The translations under genes and the position numbers were made by a program. A model generated the notes under the pieces. That model saw nothing but the letters and a program-made list of their open reading frames with translations, was not told the origin of the DNA and ran no database searches. Of a stretch of 24,933 nt of DNA, positions 1 through 8,880 are shown piece after piece. Within the stretch, counting starts at the first letter, position 1; every line of letters starts with the position of its first letter. Source of the DNA: Larix sibirica (taxonomy: Eukaryota > Streptophyta > Pinopsida > Pinales > Pinaceae); NCBI GenBank assembly GCA_004151065.3, contig NWUY0300012849.1, positions 28,647 to 53,579 of the forward strand, in the 5' to 3' direction.

Positions 1-248
1 TTTTGCATGTTTACAACATCCCATTAGAGAGTTGTCCATGCCAAACCTCGCAGGGGTCAATGATGAAATATTTAATGCCACATACGCAATTGAAAAAAGT
101 CACACAAGGGTAACTATTTCAACATTTGTACATATTTTATTCATATTATATTGTCTATTCATGCATGTATAACTATTTCAGCATTTTGTGACTGTAGCCA
201 TTGGAAGCAGTAATGCTTGGACCCCTTATTAAGGGTACCGATACCATC
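1..248. other. AT-rich flank, no gene seen
   Basis: No coding signal or RNA gene is visible. Two similar stretches, around 110-135 and 169-193, share a phrase reading taactatttca followed by a T-rich run, about 59 bp apart. This may be a small degenerate duplication. The segment runs directly into the satellite-like array at about 249. Confidence 0.5.
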
Positions 249-2538
249 GACTTCCTTAAACCATGGTAAGGGTACCAATACCCATAATATCTAGTAATAT
301 AATTAAGCTTTGTATGGTTCCCATATGGGGAACTCAATATAAAATGGCACTCTCGAGAGGTGGTGGAAATTATCGTTTGAGGCATTGTTCATTTTGCTTG
401 ATGCATAGAAGGTTTCTTTAGTTCGTAAGTCCCACTTTTCCTCTTTTGAACATGTGCATGTCCCCACAACCAATCTTGGATTACTCGAAGACACTCTAGA
501 GCACCAAATATTACTCATACGCATGGATATCATAAGGAGGAAACATGTGGTTGTTCAAGGAATGATCCTTCTTACCCCTAGATTCCTAGGATATTGATTT
601 AGGACCCAAACCCTACATTTACGTCTCCCACAAGAATGCTTGTGGGCCCTCATACTTATCCCTAACGCTAAAAAAAGTAATAGTGGAACCCATATCCACA
701 CACATGGTAAAATGATTCCCTCGAGAGGTCACAAGTAGTGTTCAAGGCATTGTTCTTGGACCAAGAACTATATAATATTATTTTAAGGCATAAGGTGTAA
801 TTTTCTTCTCCTATACATGTCCAAGTCCATAACACCCATACTTACCTTTGAGAATATCCCAATCATGCCAATGTACCCACTCGAAGGGAAGTCATACCTT
901 GGAAATATCTTGTGTGACACTTTTACATGTCCTTTTCACAATAGATGTCCATAATATTCCTTTAAGGGCCAAGGTTTGGATATCCTTCTCGACCATGTCA
1001 TGGCCATGCCCCAAGACCCATACCCAATGCTTACATTTTTTTAATGGTTCCCATATATCCACTTAGAAACCAATGAATCATCATCCCTCAACAAGTTATC
1101 AATGATTTTTCAAGGTGTTATTCATGGAGCTCCATCCTCATAAGACAACATAAGAGCCTAGTTATTGATTTTCTTCTACCAACTATTGTTACATCTTTAC
1201 AACAATACATATTTCTTAAAATCTCCCACTAGTACCCTTAAATCCACTTTGAGACCAAGAACACACTTGGTAGATCATGTGTGGTGTTTCAAGGTAATGT
1301 TCATGGCCTTGGACATTGCCTAAAATCTTATTTAGGTATCAAGGATCTTTAAATTATTTCAACCATGGGAAAGGACACATGTCCCATCCCTAGTGATTGA
1401 ATTACCTTATGATGAACACATATCCCAACCCTCTTAGAAGGAACATATTCCATAGAGAAGGCATATCCACTGGATCAAGGCTTTCATTCATGGAACTTAA
1501 ACATTATAAGTATCCTACCTTTAATGCCTCAAGATCTAGTTTGAATCGACTTCCTTAAGCCATAGTAAGGGTACCAATACCCATAATATGAGTAATAGAA
1601 AGTTTAAACCTCCATATGGTGACCATATGGAGAACTTAAAAGAAAATGGCACTCTCAAGAGGTGGGGGAGATTATGGTTTGAGGAATTGTTCATTTTTCT
1701 TAATTCCTAGAAGGTTTCTTTAGGTCATAAGGCCCACTTTTCCTCTCTTGAACATGTACATGTCCCTACAACTGATCTTGGATTACTCAAAGGCACTGGA
1801 GAGCACCAAACCCCACTCATAGGACATGGATACCACAAAGAGAACATATTTGGTTGTTCAAGGCATGATCCTTCTTACCTCTACATGCCTAATATATTGA
1901 TTAAGGACCCAAAGCCCACATTTACATCTCCCACAAGAATGTTTTTGGGCCCTTATATGTATCCCTAGCCCTAAAAAATGTAATAGTGGCACCCTATCCA
2001 CACACATGGGAAAATGATTCCCTTGGGAGGTCACAAGCTATGTTCAAGGCATTGTTCTTAGACCAAGAAGTCTATAATATCATTTTAAGGTACATGGTAT
2101 GAGTTTCTTCTCCCATCCATGTCCAATACCATAACACCCATACCTACCTTTTAAAATATCCCAATCACGCCAATGTCCTCACTCAAAGGCCAATCACACC
2201 TTGGAAATATCATGTGAAATTTTTACATGTCCTTTTCACAATATATGCCTATAATATTCCTTTAAGGGCCAAGGATTGGGTATCCTTCTCAACTATTTCC
2301 ATGTCTAGGCCCCGAGACCCATACCCAGTGCTTGAAAATTTGCAATGGTTCCCATATATCCACTTAGAAACCAATGAGTCATCATCCCTCAAGAAGTTAT
2401 CTATGATGTTTCAAGATGTTATTCATGGAGCTCCATCCCTAGCTAATTCTTGATTTTCATCCACTGGCTATTATTACATCTTTGCATCAATACATATTTG
2501 TTAAAATCTCCTACTAGTAACCTTATCTCCATGCTGAG
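249..2538. repeat. Diverged satellite array: ~185-bp monomers in a ~1.3-kb higher-order unit
   Basis: The stretch from about 249 (gacttccttaa) is repeated from about 1548 and can be followed, with small indels, to 2538, so the large period is about 1.3 kb. Examples of near-identical passages are the ones around 943-1060 and 2240-2340. Inside the unit a weaker repeat is visible. A phrase like gttcaaggcattgttc recurs near 375, 555, 740, 1107 and 1288, and a T-rich anchor of the type tatttagg recurs near 412, 592, 777, 958, 1140, 1328, 1515 and 1711. The steps are 180-196 bp, giving seven monomers per unit. The second unit is cut by the n at 2539 and lacks roughly 300 bp that the first unit has (about 1254-1547). 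No protein is encoded. Identities are judged by eye. Confidence 0.72.
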
Positions 2539-2539
2539 N
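2539..2539. other. Single-n assembly junction 1
   Basis: One undetermined base interrupts the second satellite unit. The sequence after it does not continue the repeat, so this is a contig junction of unknown true size and not a single ambiguous call. Confidence 0.8.
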
Positions 2540-2894
2540 TATAAAGCTGTATTACAATGCCTTCCTTTTAAAGAGGGATTACCATGGGAAAATACCATGG
2601 GATACCCAAAACCATGGGCCCGTAAATCACCCATTATTGACCAAGTCATGACTATGAAATTACAACATTTTACAAGGCATTTTTTCCAAAATTTTCACTA
2701 CGGGGGCACTGCCCCTGAACCCCATGGTGACTATGTTTTGGGGGAAAGCCCCCTGAAACCCCCATGTCATGGGATGGGATCCAAAGATAGCTAAAACATG
2801 ACCTATGAATAAGGAATATTAGTCTCCACAACCAACAACTTATACATTAGACATACTATTACTACAAGTAGGAAATCTTTTTTTAAACATAGCA
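2540..2894. other. Non-coding stretch between satellite and old LINE
   Basis: No gene is supported. It contains three close accatggg phrases (about 2581-2618) and a pair of GC-rich hairpins listed separately. Part of 2800-2894 could be further decayed ORF1 sequence of the downstream LINE, but I cannot align it. Confidence 0.5.
2698..2764. repeat. Tandem pair of GC-rich hairpins
   Basis: Two hairpins lie in otherwise AT-rich DNA. The first has arms ggggca and tgcccc with a one-base loop (2703-2715). The second has arms ggggg and ccccc around aaag (2740-2753). Each is followed by tgaa and a C-run, so hairpin plus tail repeats with a 38-bp period. No function is assigned. Confidence 0.6.
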
Positions 2895-2993
2895 TAGAAA
2901 AAGGCATAGGAGGAAATTTTGGAAGGAAGAGAACAACATACCATTAAGAGGGATCTTAGAGTGAGAAGTGCCTATGTCAGGGTTAGAAAATGA
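2895..2993 (+). pseudogene. ORF1 C-terminal tail of the old LINE
   Basis: From 2922 to the TGA at 2991-2993 the frame reads EGREQHTIKRDLRVRSAYVR followed by VRK and stop. It matches the basic C-terminal tail of the younger LINE's ORF1 (LEGKQQSIERALRAVRAQKK). Upstream of 2922 the same frame holds KKA*EEIL, with stops, and recognition fades. ORF1 proteins of this type bind the element RNA. This fragment has lost the DUF4283-like and zinc-knuckle regions. The stop overlaps the ORF2 start as ATGA at 2990-2993. Identification rests on the alignment with the second LINE in this window. Confidence 0.65.
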
Positions 2994-3770
2994 TCATTCT
3001 CTCCCTAAGCCTTAGGGGGATACATGATTCCTCAAGAAACTATCTGTCTAGAGGATGGTTCATCAACACAAACAAGAGGTCATTTTGTTTTAAGAAACCA
3101 TGTGTGATGGTGAAAAGGAAAAATGAGTGCTTTCCTCTATTCTCAAAGAATGGAGTTTTCTCACTTTGGATGCTAATGGGAGATATGGTGGAGTGATGAA
3201 AAGTTGGAACAACTCATTCATCTTACTAACTCTCCTGTACTAAATGTAGAGTTGTTAACAGAGCCAAGGTTGCTGGAAATAAGGTAGGGTTGTTTATTGA
3301 GCTAAGGTTGTCAGAAATAACGTAGGGTTGTTGGAAATAAGGTAGGGTTGATGACAGAGCTAAATTTGTTGGAAATAAGGACAACTTTTTATGTGATGAA
3401 TTTCTATGGTCATTATGAAGATGGAAGGCATTTATGGGCTAGTTACATCAACCTAGGAGTCCTTAAAGAGGAAATTGTTATAATTGGTGGGGATATTAAC
3501 CTTCCACCAAATGAGCTAAGGTATGTGGTACAAATGATAGGGAAAACCCATCGGTTGATTAGTTTTTGCATACCTTTGAAGTGGTGGGCCTATGTGATAT
3601 AAAACCCCTCAAATTAGTCTTTACATGGAGGAACTATAAAACAAGGTATGATGGAGTTTCTAAGAGATTGGATAAGTTTTTAGTGCTAGAAAGGACTTCG
3701 ATGGAGGATGAGGATAAGGACATGGGTTAGGATAATTGGATCCTTGGATCATCTCATTGTCTTGTTATAA
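2990..3770 (+). pseudogene. ORF2 endonuclease (APE-type) domain of the old LINE, broken
   Basis: The APE-type endonuclease nicks target DNA to prime reverse transcription. Here it starts with ATG at 2990 (MIILSLSLRGI; the catalytic Asn of the usual NxRGL motif appears as Ser). It continues in shifted frames with LDANGRYGGVMKSWN (about 3166-3215), FYGHYEDGRHLW and VIIGGDIN (about 3400-3500), then FTWRNYKTRYDG and SKRLDKFLVLE (about 3625-3695), and finally LDHLIV (about 3740-3765) in place of SDHxxV. Frames change repeatedly and a 38-bp minisatellite interrupts the middle. The domain order and the GGDxN, RLDxF and DH motifs make the family call firm. It cannot be functional. Confidence 0.82.
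3251..3380. repeat. 38-bp minisatellite inside the old endonuclease
   Basis: Four head-to-tail copies begin with gttg at 3251, 3289, 3327 and 3347. The first two are 38 bp, the third has lost 18 internal bases, and the fourth is about 34 bp. The shared core reads ggttg, then (c/t)(t/c)(g/a)gaaataa, then (g/c)gtagg. The array sits between the GxSGGxxxxW-like and VYGP-like motifs, so it expanded within a dead endonuclease domain. Confidence 0.75.
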
Positions 3771-4440
3771 GTTGAAAGACATGAGACCAAACATCTAGAT
3801 CCATTCAAATTCAAGTTGAAGTCAGTATATGATGAAGAATTTATGTCACTAGTTAGTTAGAATTGGAGGAAGTTTAAACATATTAGTGAAGACTCGTTGA
3901 TGTACCGATTTTATGAAATCTAAAAAGATTTAAGAATATCACTACATAAAGGGCAAAACAAAAATACCAAAAGTCTCAACTAGATCTAATAGAGGTAGAG
4001 GACACGATTGCATATTTTTTTAATCAAAATATTGAAGATATATTTTCAAAGGAAGAAATGACAAAGTTAAAGTTACTGTAAGAGACTAAAAGGCAATTGT
4101 TGGAATGGAGGATGGAAATCATAGTAATTTGTTTAACAAAAGGGGACAAGAACACTAAATTCTTTCAAAATTATGAAAAGCACATGAAAATATTAATACT
4201 ATATGGGAAATGGAAAAGGAGTATGAGAATATAATGAGAAGGTTCTAGGAAATATCTAAGAAGCGAGTTTACCTTTTCAATATGCTTATCAAGATCCTCC
4301 TAGGGATAATATATAGTTCCTTGAATTCATTGAGCAAGAGAAAAATGACTAATGAATAACAAATATATCTAAAGATTCTCTCAAAATAGTGTTGGAATCC
4401 TTTTAGAAATCTAAAATGTCGAAGCTCTAATGGGAGGATA
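3771..4440 (+). pseudogene. Endonuclease-RT linker of the old LINE, decayed
   Basis: Fragments of the linker survive in mixed frames: DPFKFKLKSVYDEEF near 3800-3845, a lysine and glutamine-rich stretch near 3950-4050, ETKRQLLEWRMEI followed by GDKNTKFFQNYEKH near 4085-4190, and TIWEMEKE near 4200. The last pieces correspond to WLESGDENSKFFHVYAKGRH and the NTIWSLE stretch in the younger LINE. Many stops are present. No enzymatic activity is known for this linker. Confidence 0.7.
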
Positions 4441-5425
4441 GTGGAGTTCTATCTATATTTTTATGAGCCTTTGGAGGAGGACCGTTTGAGGGTGGTGCAG
4501 GAGTCTATGACATCTAAGAAGTTATTGCGTGCCTTCAATCCTACTTTTATTGCACTTACCCCCAAAGAGGATGAGCCTTTCACCATTGAGGTTTTTAGGA
4601 CATTCCCTTTGTGTAATTTACTTTACAAAATTATTTCCAAAATGATAACAAACAAGTTAAATACAATGTTTTCTAAATCCACATCTATATGGCATATTAG
4701 TCTTTTACATGAAAGGATGATACACTATGATGTGGGGTGGCACATGAAAGGATTAATACAATCAAATTAAGAAGTTTATAGTCATAGTCCATAAGTTGAT
4801 ATAACCATGGCATATGATAAGGTGAGTTGGTTGTATTTAAGGTTAATGCTTACCCACATTGGAATTTGTTTCTAGATTGTGAAATGAATTACTGATAATT
4901 TGTAATTAGTATCCTCTGCTCTAATAAATGGTTCCACCTTTAGTTTTTGTTGTTCCTTTTAGGGGTCTTAGGCATGTGCATCTCTTGTCTCTATTCCTTT
5001 TTGTCTTAGTAGATGAATATTTAAGTAGGGTTGTATATGTCACAAAAGAGTAGGAGTCGTTAAGGGAATTAAAGTGGGGATAACCCTAGCTTTGTCTCAT
5101 TTATTGTTTGTGGATGATGTGATTTTGTTTGGGAATATTTCTTTAAGATATGTAGATAAATATAAAGAAATCATGGATTTTTACATTAGAGCTATTGGAA
5201 TGGAAGTGAACATCCACAAATAATCAATCTTGTTTAATGAAGTCTCCAAAGAGTGAGAAAGCAAGTTGGCCCAAATTTTACCATTCAAAGTATCTCCTTT
5301 TAATAATGGGTTAAAGTATATGGATTTCACATTGAAACCAAATGATTATAGGTTTAAAGACTAGATTTGGTTGTATGATAAGATAGAAAAAGGAGTTTCA
5401 AACTAGTGTTATAGATTGTTATATG
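4441..5425 (+). pseudogene. Reverse transcriptase domain of the old LINE, broken
   Basis: Reverse transcriptase copies the element RNA at the nicked target. An open stretch at 4441-4770 reads EFYLYFYEPLEEDRL, then FNPTFIALTPKEDEP, then FPLCNLLYKIISKMITNKLN. Motif A follows as DITMAYDKVSWLYLRLML (about 4797-4850), then a degraded GLRQGCPLSP (FRGLRHVHLL, about 4957-5000), and motif C LFVDDVILF with both aspartates at 5113-5118. The thumb region reads IRAIGMEVNIHK, then GLKYMDFTLKPNDY (about 5310-5355), ending near KIEK at about 5390. Stops and frame changes separate these blocks. The aspartates survive by chance of mutation, since the enzyme as a whole is dead. The element stops at about 5425. 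Confidence 0.87.
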
Positions 5426-6061
5426 GATATGTGCGTCCCCCCACTACGTGGTTGTTAAAGGCCCTGGGTCTCCCTTTTTAATAGAAGGTTGTAATGTGAC
5501 ACGGCCAGGGCAAAATGCCTCCAGCTTAACTGACATACCTGTATCAATGTGACCTTAAAATCACTCTATTCAAGTAAACGGTATCAATGTGACCTCAGCT
5601 TACAAGCCCTATTCAAGTAAGGTTTCCTCGAGCTACTCTTGGGAATAAAATGGTGAAGCGAGTCATCATAACTTGCCTTGTCAACGATTCAAGTAAGGTT
5701 TCCTCGAGCTGCTCTCGGGGGTCAAATGGTGAAGCGAGTCATCATAACCTGCCTTGTCAACGTCTGTTCAGGGTTCTTCGAGCTGCTCTCGGGGATCAAA
5801 TGGTGAGTCAAGTCATCATTACCTGGCTTGTAGGGATTGGGTTCAATCTTTCCTTCAGAGTGTTGGTCGAAGGGTGTTTTAAAACACAAAAATGTACCCC
5901 TTTAGGGTGGGGGGGGTTGGTTGACCTTAGTGAAATTAGTTTTAGAACCTATTCCTATTTGTTGGCACTCATTAACTTATATTCTCAAATGTGTGTCAAA
6001 ATTTATAAGGAAAAAATGATTTAGTTTCTACTGGTTAGGAAATAAAGAAAAAAGGGATTCT
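5426..6061. other. Non-coding segment with short tandem repeats
   Basis: This lies between the old LINE and the LTR element. It has tandem repeats at 5541-5834 (listed separately), a perfect 14-bp palindrome gtgttttaaaacac at 5874-5887, and a G-run near 5910. An open frame of about 124 codons across 5650-6024 follows from the tandem repeat and has no family features. The duplicated unit of this window begins inside this segment at 5698. Confidence 0.55.
5541..5834. repeat. Short tandem repeats: 40-bp pair then ~76-bp triplet
   Basis: gtatcaatgtgacc starts at 5541 and again at 5581 (40-bp period). Three longer units follow: 5621-5696, 5697-5771 and a shorter one from 5772 to about 5834. Each opens with a form of ggtttcctcgagct and carries atggtga(a/g). 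attcaagtaa precedes the first two units, at 5611 and 5687. Copy B of the large duplication starts one base inside the second unit, so the contig break sits at a repeat boundary. Confidence 0.8.
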
Positions 6062-6458
6062 TGTAGTGTACCCAGGGATAATAAATTAATTTACTTGTGG
6101 GCACACTCAAGGAAAAAGGCACACTAATTAGTTGGTGTGAAGTCACTGATTATTGTAATGAGCCATACTCACTGAATAAGGCCCACTAGGTAGTTGGTGG
6201 GTAATAATTGTAATATTAAGGGGTAGTTGGCATACGATTCTAAGAATACTCATGAGAGAGTATATATACATAGACATAACATATTGGGCACACCGGATTT
6301 TTATTGTAACAAGCATGGCTTGTGGAGTGATTCCTTCCATAAGGATAATTAATGGTGTTGTCCCACCACAAGGGTGTTTTCCATATTCTTGTGTTTATTA
6401 TTTTGTTTGATCAATTTTTATTCTATAGTATATATCTCATCTACAAGTGATCTTTACA
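6062..6458 (+). repeat. 5' LTR (copy A)
   Basis: The LTR runs from TGTAGTGTAC to ...TTTACA, so it starts with TG and ends with CA, about 397 bp. A TATA-like tatatata lies at 6261-6268 after catgagagag, a plausible LTR promoter core. The end is set two bases before the primer-binding site. Confidence 0.75.
6261..6268 (+). promoter_or_regulatory. TATA box of the 5' LTR
   Basis: tatatata lies in the middle of the LTR and is conserved in position in the right LTR (8741-8748) despite overall divergence. This is where an LTR promoter core is expected. Function is inferred. Confidence 0.5.
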
Positions 6459-6460
6459 AG

Positions 6461-6474
6461 TGGTATCAAAGCAC
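6461..6474 (+). other. Primer-binding site, initiator tRNA-Met type
   Basis: tggtatcaaagcac lies two bases after the LTR. The usual plant site complementary to the 3' end of initiator tRNA-Met is TGGTATCAGAGC, so there is one mismatch in the first twelve bases (A for G). Confidence 0.8.
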
Positions 6475-6552
6475 TTTCTTTGGCCAAGGGGAAGAGTTTG
6501 TTTTTGTTAGTAGATTTTCTTATGACAAGTTTTTTCTCTTGGATTATCTACC

Positions 6553-6990
6553 AAAGTGTAGTTACATTAGTATTATTTGAAGAAAAGTGGTAGTGCCATT
6601 TCTAAATTGGGGTTATAATAGCGATTATGAAAAATATCACAAGAGTTATAAGCAATTTTAGTTGCAGCCCCATAGTGGTAATTTTTTTCTCTATTCAAGA
6701 ATTATATTGTCATCGCACCAGTGCCATCGGAAGTAGGGTAACAATGTAATTTATACATTGGGGTCATTGTAAATATTATGACAAGTATACTACAAAGTTA
6801 TAACCATTTCAAGTTGAGTCTCAAAACCCTTGCAAACAATTCTTGCACACACTTATCTCTTTGTTTATAAACTAGATTATAATCGTAGCAATGCCTTCTA
6901 AGTAGAGTTGGAGTGGCATTTCCAAATTGGGGTCATATAACAATTTTGATCAATATTAAGGAAGATACAACCATTTCAAAATAATAGCCA
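6553..6990 (+). repeat. ~165-bp diverged tandem repeats in the LTR-element leader
   Basis: Three diverged copies are recognisable. The anchor catttctaaattggggt and its variants occur at about 6596, 6750 and 6917. A second anchor of the type gtgccatcggaagtag occurs near 6720 and, as atgccttctaagtag, near 6890. A third, ataaccatttcaa, occurs near 6800 and, as acaaccatttcaa, near 6969. Spacing is about 155-170 bp. They lie just downstream of the primer-binding site, in what would be the untranslated leader. Confidence 0.65.
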
Positions 6991-8150
6991 CAAAATCCTG
7001 GCTGCACAAAGGATCTCCATTGATAAGCTATTTCTTCAAATCCTAGTTCTATTTTTGTGTGTCCATAAGGAAGATGTATTTTATAGATAAATTTGATGGT
7101 CCTAATATTGAATAATACATAAGAGTATTAAGTCACAAACCTCTACCCATTGGAGACCTTGATTAAATATTAATTTAAGGGTCAATGTTGTCGTATGGTG
7201 AATGCGGCTTAACTTTATGAATATTGTGAGCCTTCCATATGTAGAATATGAAAAACTAGTTTCAGACAAGTGGCTTCATGCCATGAAGAATGATAAAGAG
7301 AGCACTAGGGGTGTGTTTTCATTTGAAAATTTCCTACTACAAGTTCGTGGATGTCTTTAGCAAGAGAAGGTCACTATTTATATAAAATAACAAGCTTAAT
7401 TTCATTAATGTTGACTTGGACAAAAGGATGCAGGTCCCTATAAAGGATTTCAAAAGACACAAGTTGAGGGTGGGAATGTTCAATTTTTTAAACATGGTAA
7501 GATTATGTTGGATAAATATGTTTTACACCCTTATTTTTATGATATAAATATGGATGATGTTGCTACTATTCTTGGATGTCCTTAGAAGTAGAGAAATTTA
7601 TAAAGATTTGCTTCAAGAAAAATAAAATAATATTGTAGGATATTTCTTTTATTAAACAAGGTCCCAACTTAACACCTAAAGAAGAACCCATAGAAGCACT
7701 TGAAGGAGAGTCTTAAGATGGGCATAAAAAGGAAAAAGAAGCTATAGATCACTTGTCACCAAAGGATCAACAATATGGAAATCTGAATAAGAAGAACACA
7801 TAACTAGGGTTAATGTATATTGCAACTCGCACCACCATGAGAAACGACATTCATCAAGGCAAGGTTGTGAGCATCAATAGACTTACTATGGACTTACATG
7901 GAACCAAAAATGCACCTGATATAGAGGCACATGGAGGACTAAAAACAATGATTAGGGACATTAATAGCACATGGACAATGAGGAACTAAAGGAGCAACCA
8001 TAATGGATATCAATGTGGCAAGGTATATGTTGGACCCCATGCATGAATTTCACTTGGATGGATGGATGTTCATGCTTGGTACCAATTGGAAACATTAATT
8101 GATAGATCCTATTATAGGACCTCCATGATGTTTCTAATACAAAACATGTT
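6991..8150 (+). pseudogene. Remnant interior of the LTR element, protein not identifiable
   Basis: This AT-rich interior has stops in all frames. A stretch near 7078-7140 translates as MYFIDKFDGPNIE, then a stop, then YIRVL. KFDGxN resembles the start of Copia-type Gag, but the match is short. A WLHAMKNDKES stretch near 7272-7305 faintly recalls a Copia reverse-transcriptase phrase. I regard both as suggestive only. No protease, integrase, RNase H or zinc knuckle was found. Confidence 0.35.
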
Positions 8151-8163
8151 AAGGGGGATGGAA
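8151..8163 (+). other. Polypurine-tract-like site before the 3' LTR
   Basis: aagggggatggaa directly precedes the TG of the right LTR. It is purine-rich with one interrupting T, in the position where plus-strand priming occurs. Confidence 0.6.
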
Positions 8164-8880
8164 TGCAATGTACTTAGGGAGGATAATTAATGTAGTTTGA
8201 CCATACTTGGGCAGTAAGGCACAATAAGTAGTTAGTGTGAACTCATTAAATCATGTAATGAGCTATATTCACTGAATAAATCCCATTAGGTAGTTGGTGG
8301 GTAATATTTGCAACAATGAATATTCAAAAGAAGAAGCATGAAGATTCATTAATTAAAGCCCATTTAATAAATACGAAGCCTTGTAAATCGAGAAATTTAC
8401 AAGCAATGTCAACCATGACAATGGTTTAAAATTAAAAGAAGCATGGATATCTACTATCCACTTCTTAAAGAATAATAATAACCCAACCTCCTCATAATTA
8501 TATTTACAATGATTGTGCCGACCCACATGATTGATTAAATTTTGATGGTTTGATTCTTATTGTTTATTAATACCTCATATCCACTTGATAAGGAGGATTG
8601 TGAGCTTTCCGAGCCTCTCTTGATGATGGACCTACTTTAGGGTTCGAAATTTTGAGAAATAAACTCACCTACTGTAGACTTCCTCCAATTTGATAATGAG
8701 GGATAATTGGCACATGCCCCTAGGACAAATCATGAGAGACTATATATACACATGCTTATCATTGTATTGGGCATGTTGGATTTGTAGTGTAACATGCAGA
8801 GCTTTTGGAATGATTTCTTCCATAAGGATAAATCTATTGTGTTACCCTACCCTAAGGGTATTCTTTATAGTCTTATTAGT
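8164..8880 (+). repeat. 3' LTR (copy A), interrupted
   Basis: It begins TGCAATGTAC and follows the 5' LTR up to gtgggtaatatttgcaa (about 8318). About 375 bp then have no counterpart in the 5' LTR, and similarity resumes at about 8698 (gataattggc) up to about 8880. The last 75 or so bases of the 5' LTR have no match here, so the end is lost or replaced. Confidence 0.7.
8320..8697. other. ~375-bp insertion within the 3' LTR
   Basis: This segment is present in the right LTR and absent from the left. aatga occurs at both edges and could be a 5-bp target duplication, but the flanks are too diverged to be sure. No terminal inverted repeat is evident. The alternative is that it is original LTR sequence deleted from the left copy. 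Confidence 0.45.

Larger units (their letters stand above)
2895..5425 (+). mobile_element. Ancient LINE (non-LTR retrotransposon) remnant, L1-like, + strand
   Basis: A heavily decayed LINE in which the order ORF1 tail, APE endonuclease, linker, reverse transcriptase can be followed across many stops and frame changes. Landmarks on the + strand are an ORF1 tail EGREQHTIKRDLRV, an endonuclease start IILSLSLRGI, GGDIN, RLDKFL, GDKNTKFF, SLCN-like PLCNLLYKIISKMI, AYDKVSW, a degraded GLRQGCPLSP motif, LFVDDVILF and GLKYMDFTLKPNDY. The same motifs in the same order occur in the younger LINE further on, so the two belong to one lineage. It is truncated at 3' after the RT thumb region, and the part that would follow is absent. 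The start at 2895 is only where I can still recognise ORF1. Confidence 0.88.
6062..8880 (+). mobile_element. Old LTR retrotransposon, copy A, no intact genes
   Basis: Two related terminal segments flank a 1.7-kb interior: 6062-6458 and 8164 to about 8880. They share, in order, ggcacactaattagttggtgtgaa-like, cactgaataa, ggtagttggtgggtaat, catgagaga(g/c)tatatatac and ttccataaggata passages, roughly three quarters identical, so the insertion is old. A primer-binding site follows the left LTR and a purine tract precedes the right one. The interior has no open frame matching gag or pol. The single hint is a KFDGPN-like stretch near 7090, too weak to place it in Copia or Gypsy. It may be a non-autonomous or internally deleted element. 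The right LTR loses similarity after about 8880, so no clean target-site duplication is seen. Confidence 0.8.

Noticed and set aside
249-2538. CRISPR-like array
   Set aside because: The repeats are long (~185 bp and ~1.3 kb), diverged and without unique spacers. This is a satellite.
5874-5887. Perfect 14-bp palindrome gtgttttaaaacac as a regulatory operator
   Set aside because: It is AT-rich and isolated, with no gene to regulate. Chance is sufficient.
5650-6024. Open frame of about 124 codons
   Set aside because: Its first half is the 76-bp tandem repeat translated (repeated RGSN-like phrases). There is no domain and no homologous feature, and it recurs at 14203 only because the DNA is duplicated.
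6143-6340. Small - strand open frame in the 5' LTR, repeated at 14669
   Set aside because: It lies within an LTR, lacks protein features, and its repetition is explained by the duplicated unit.
7078-7310. Copia Gag or RT fragment (KFDGPN, WLHAMKNDKES)
   Set aside because: The matches are too short and separated by stops. I keep the element as an unclassified LTR retrotransposon.
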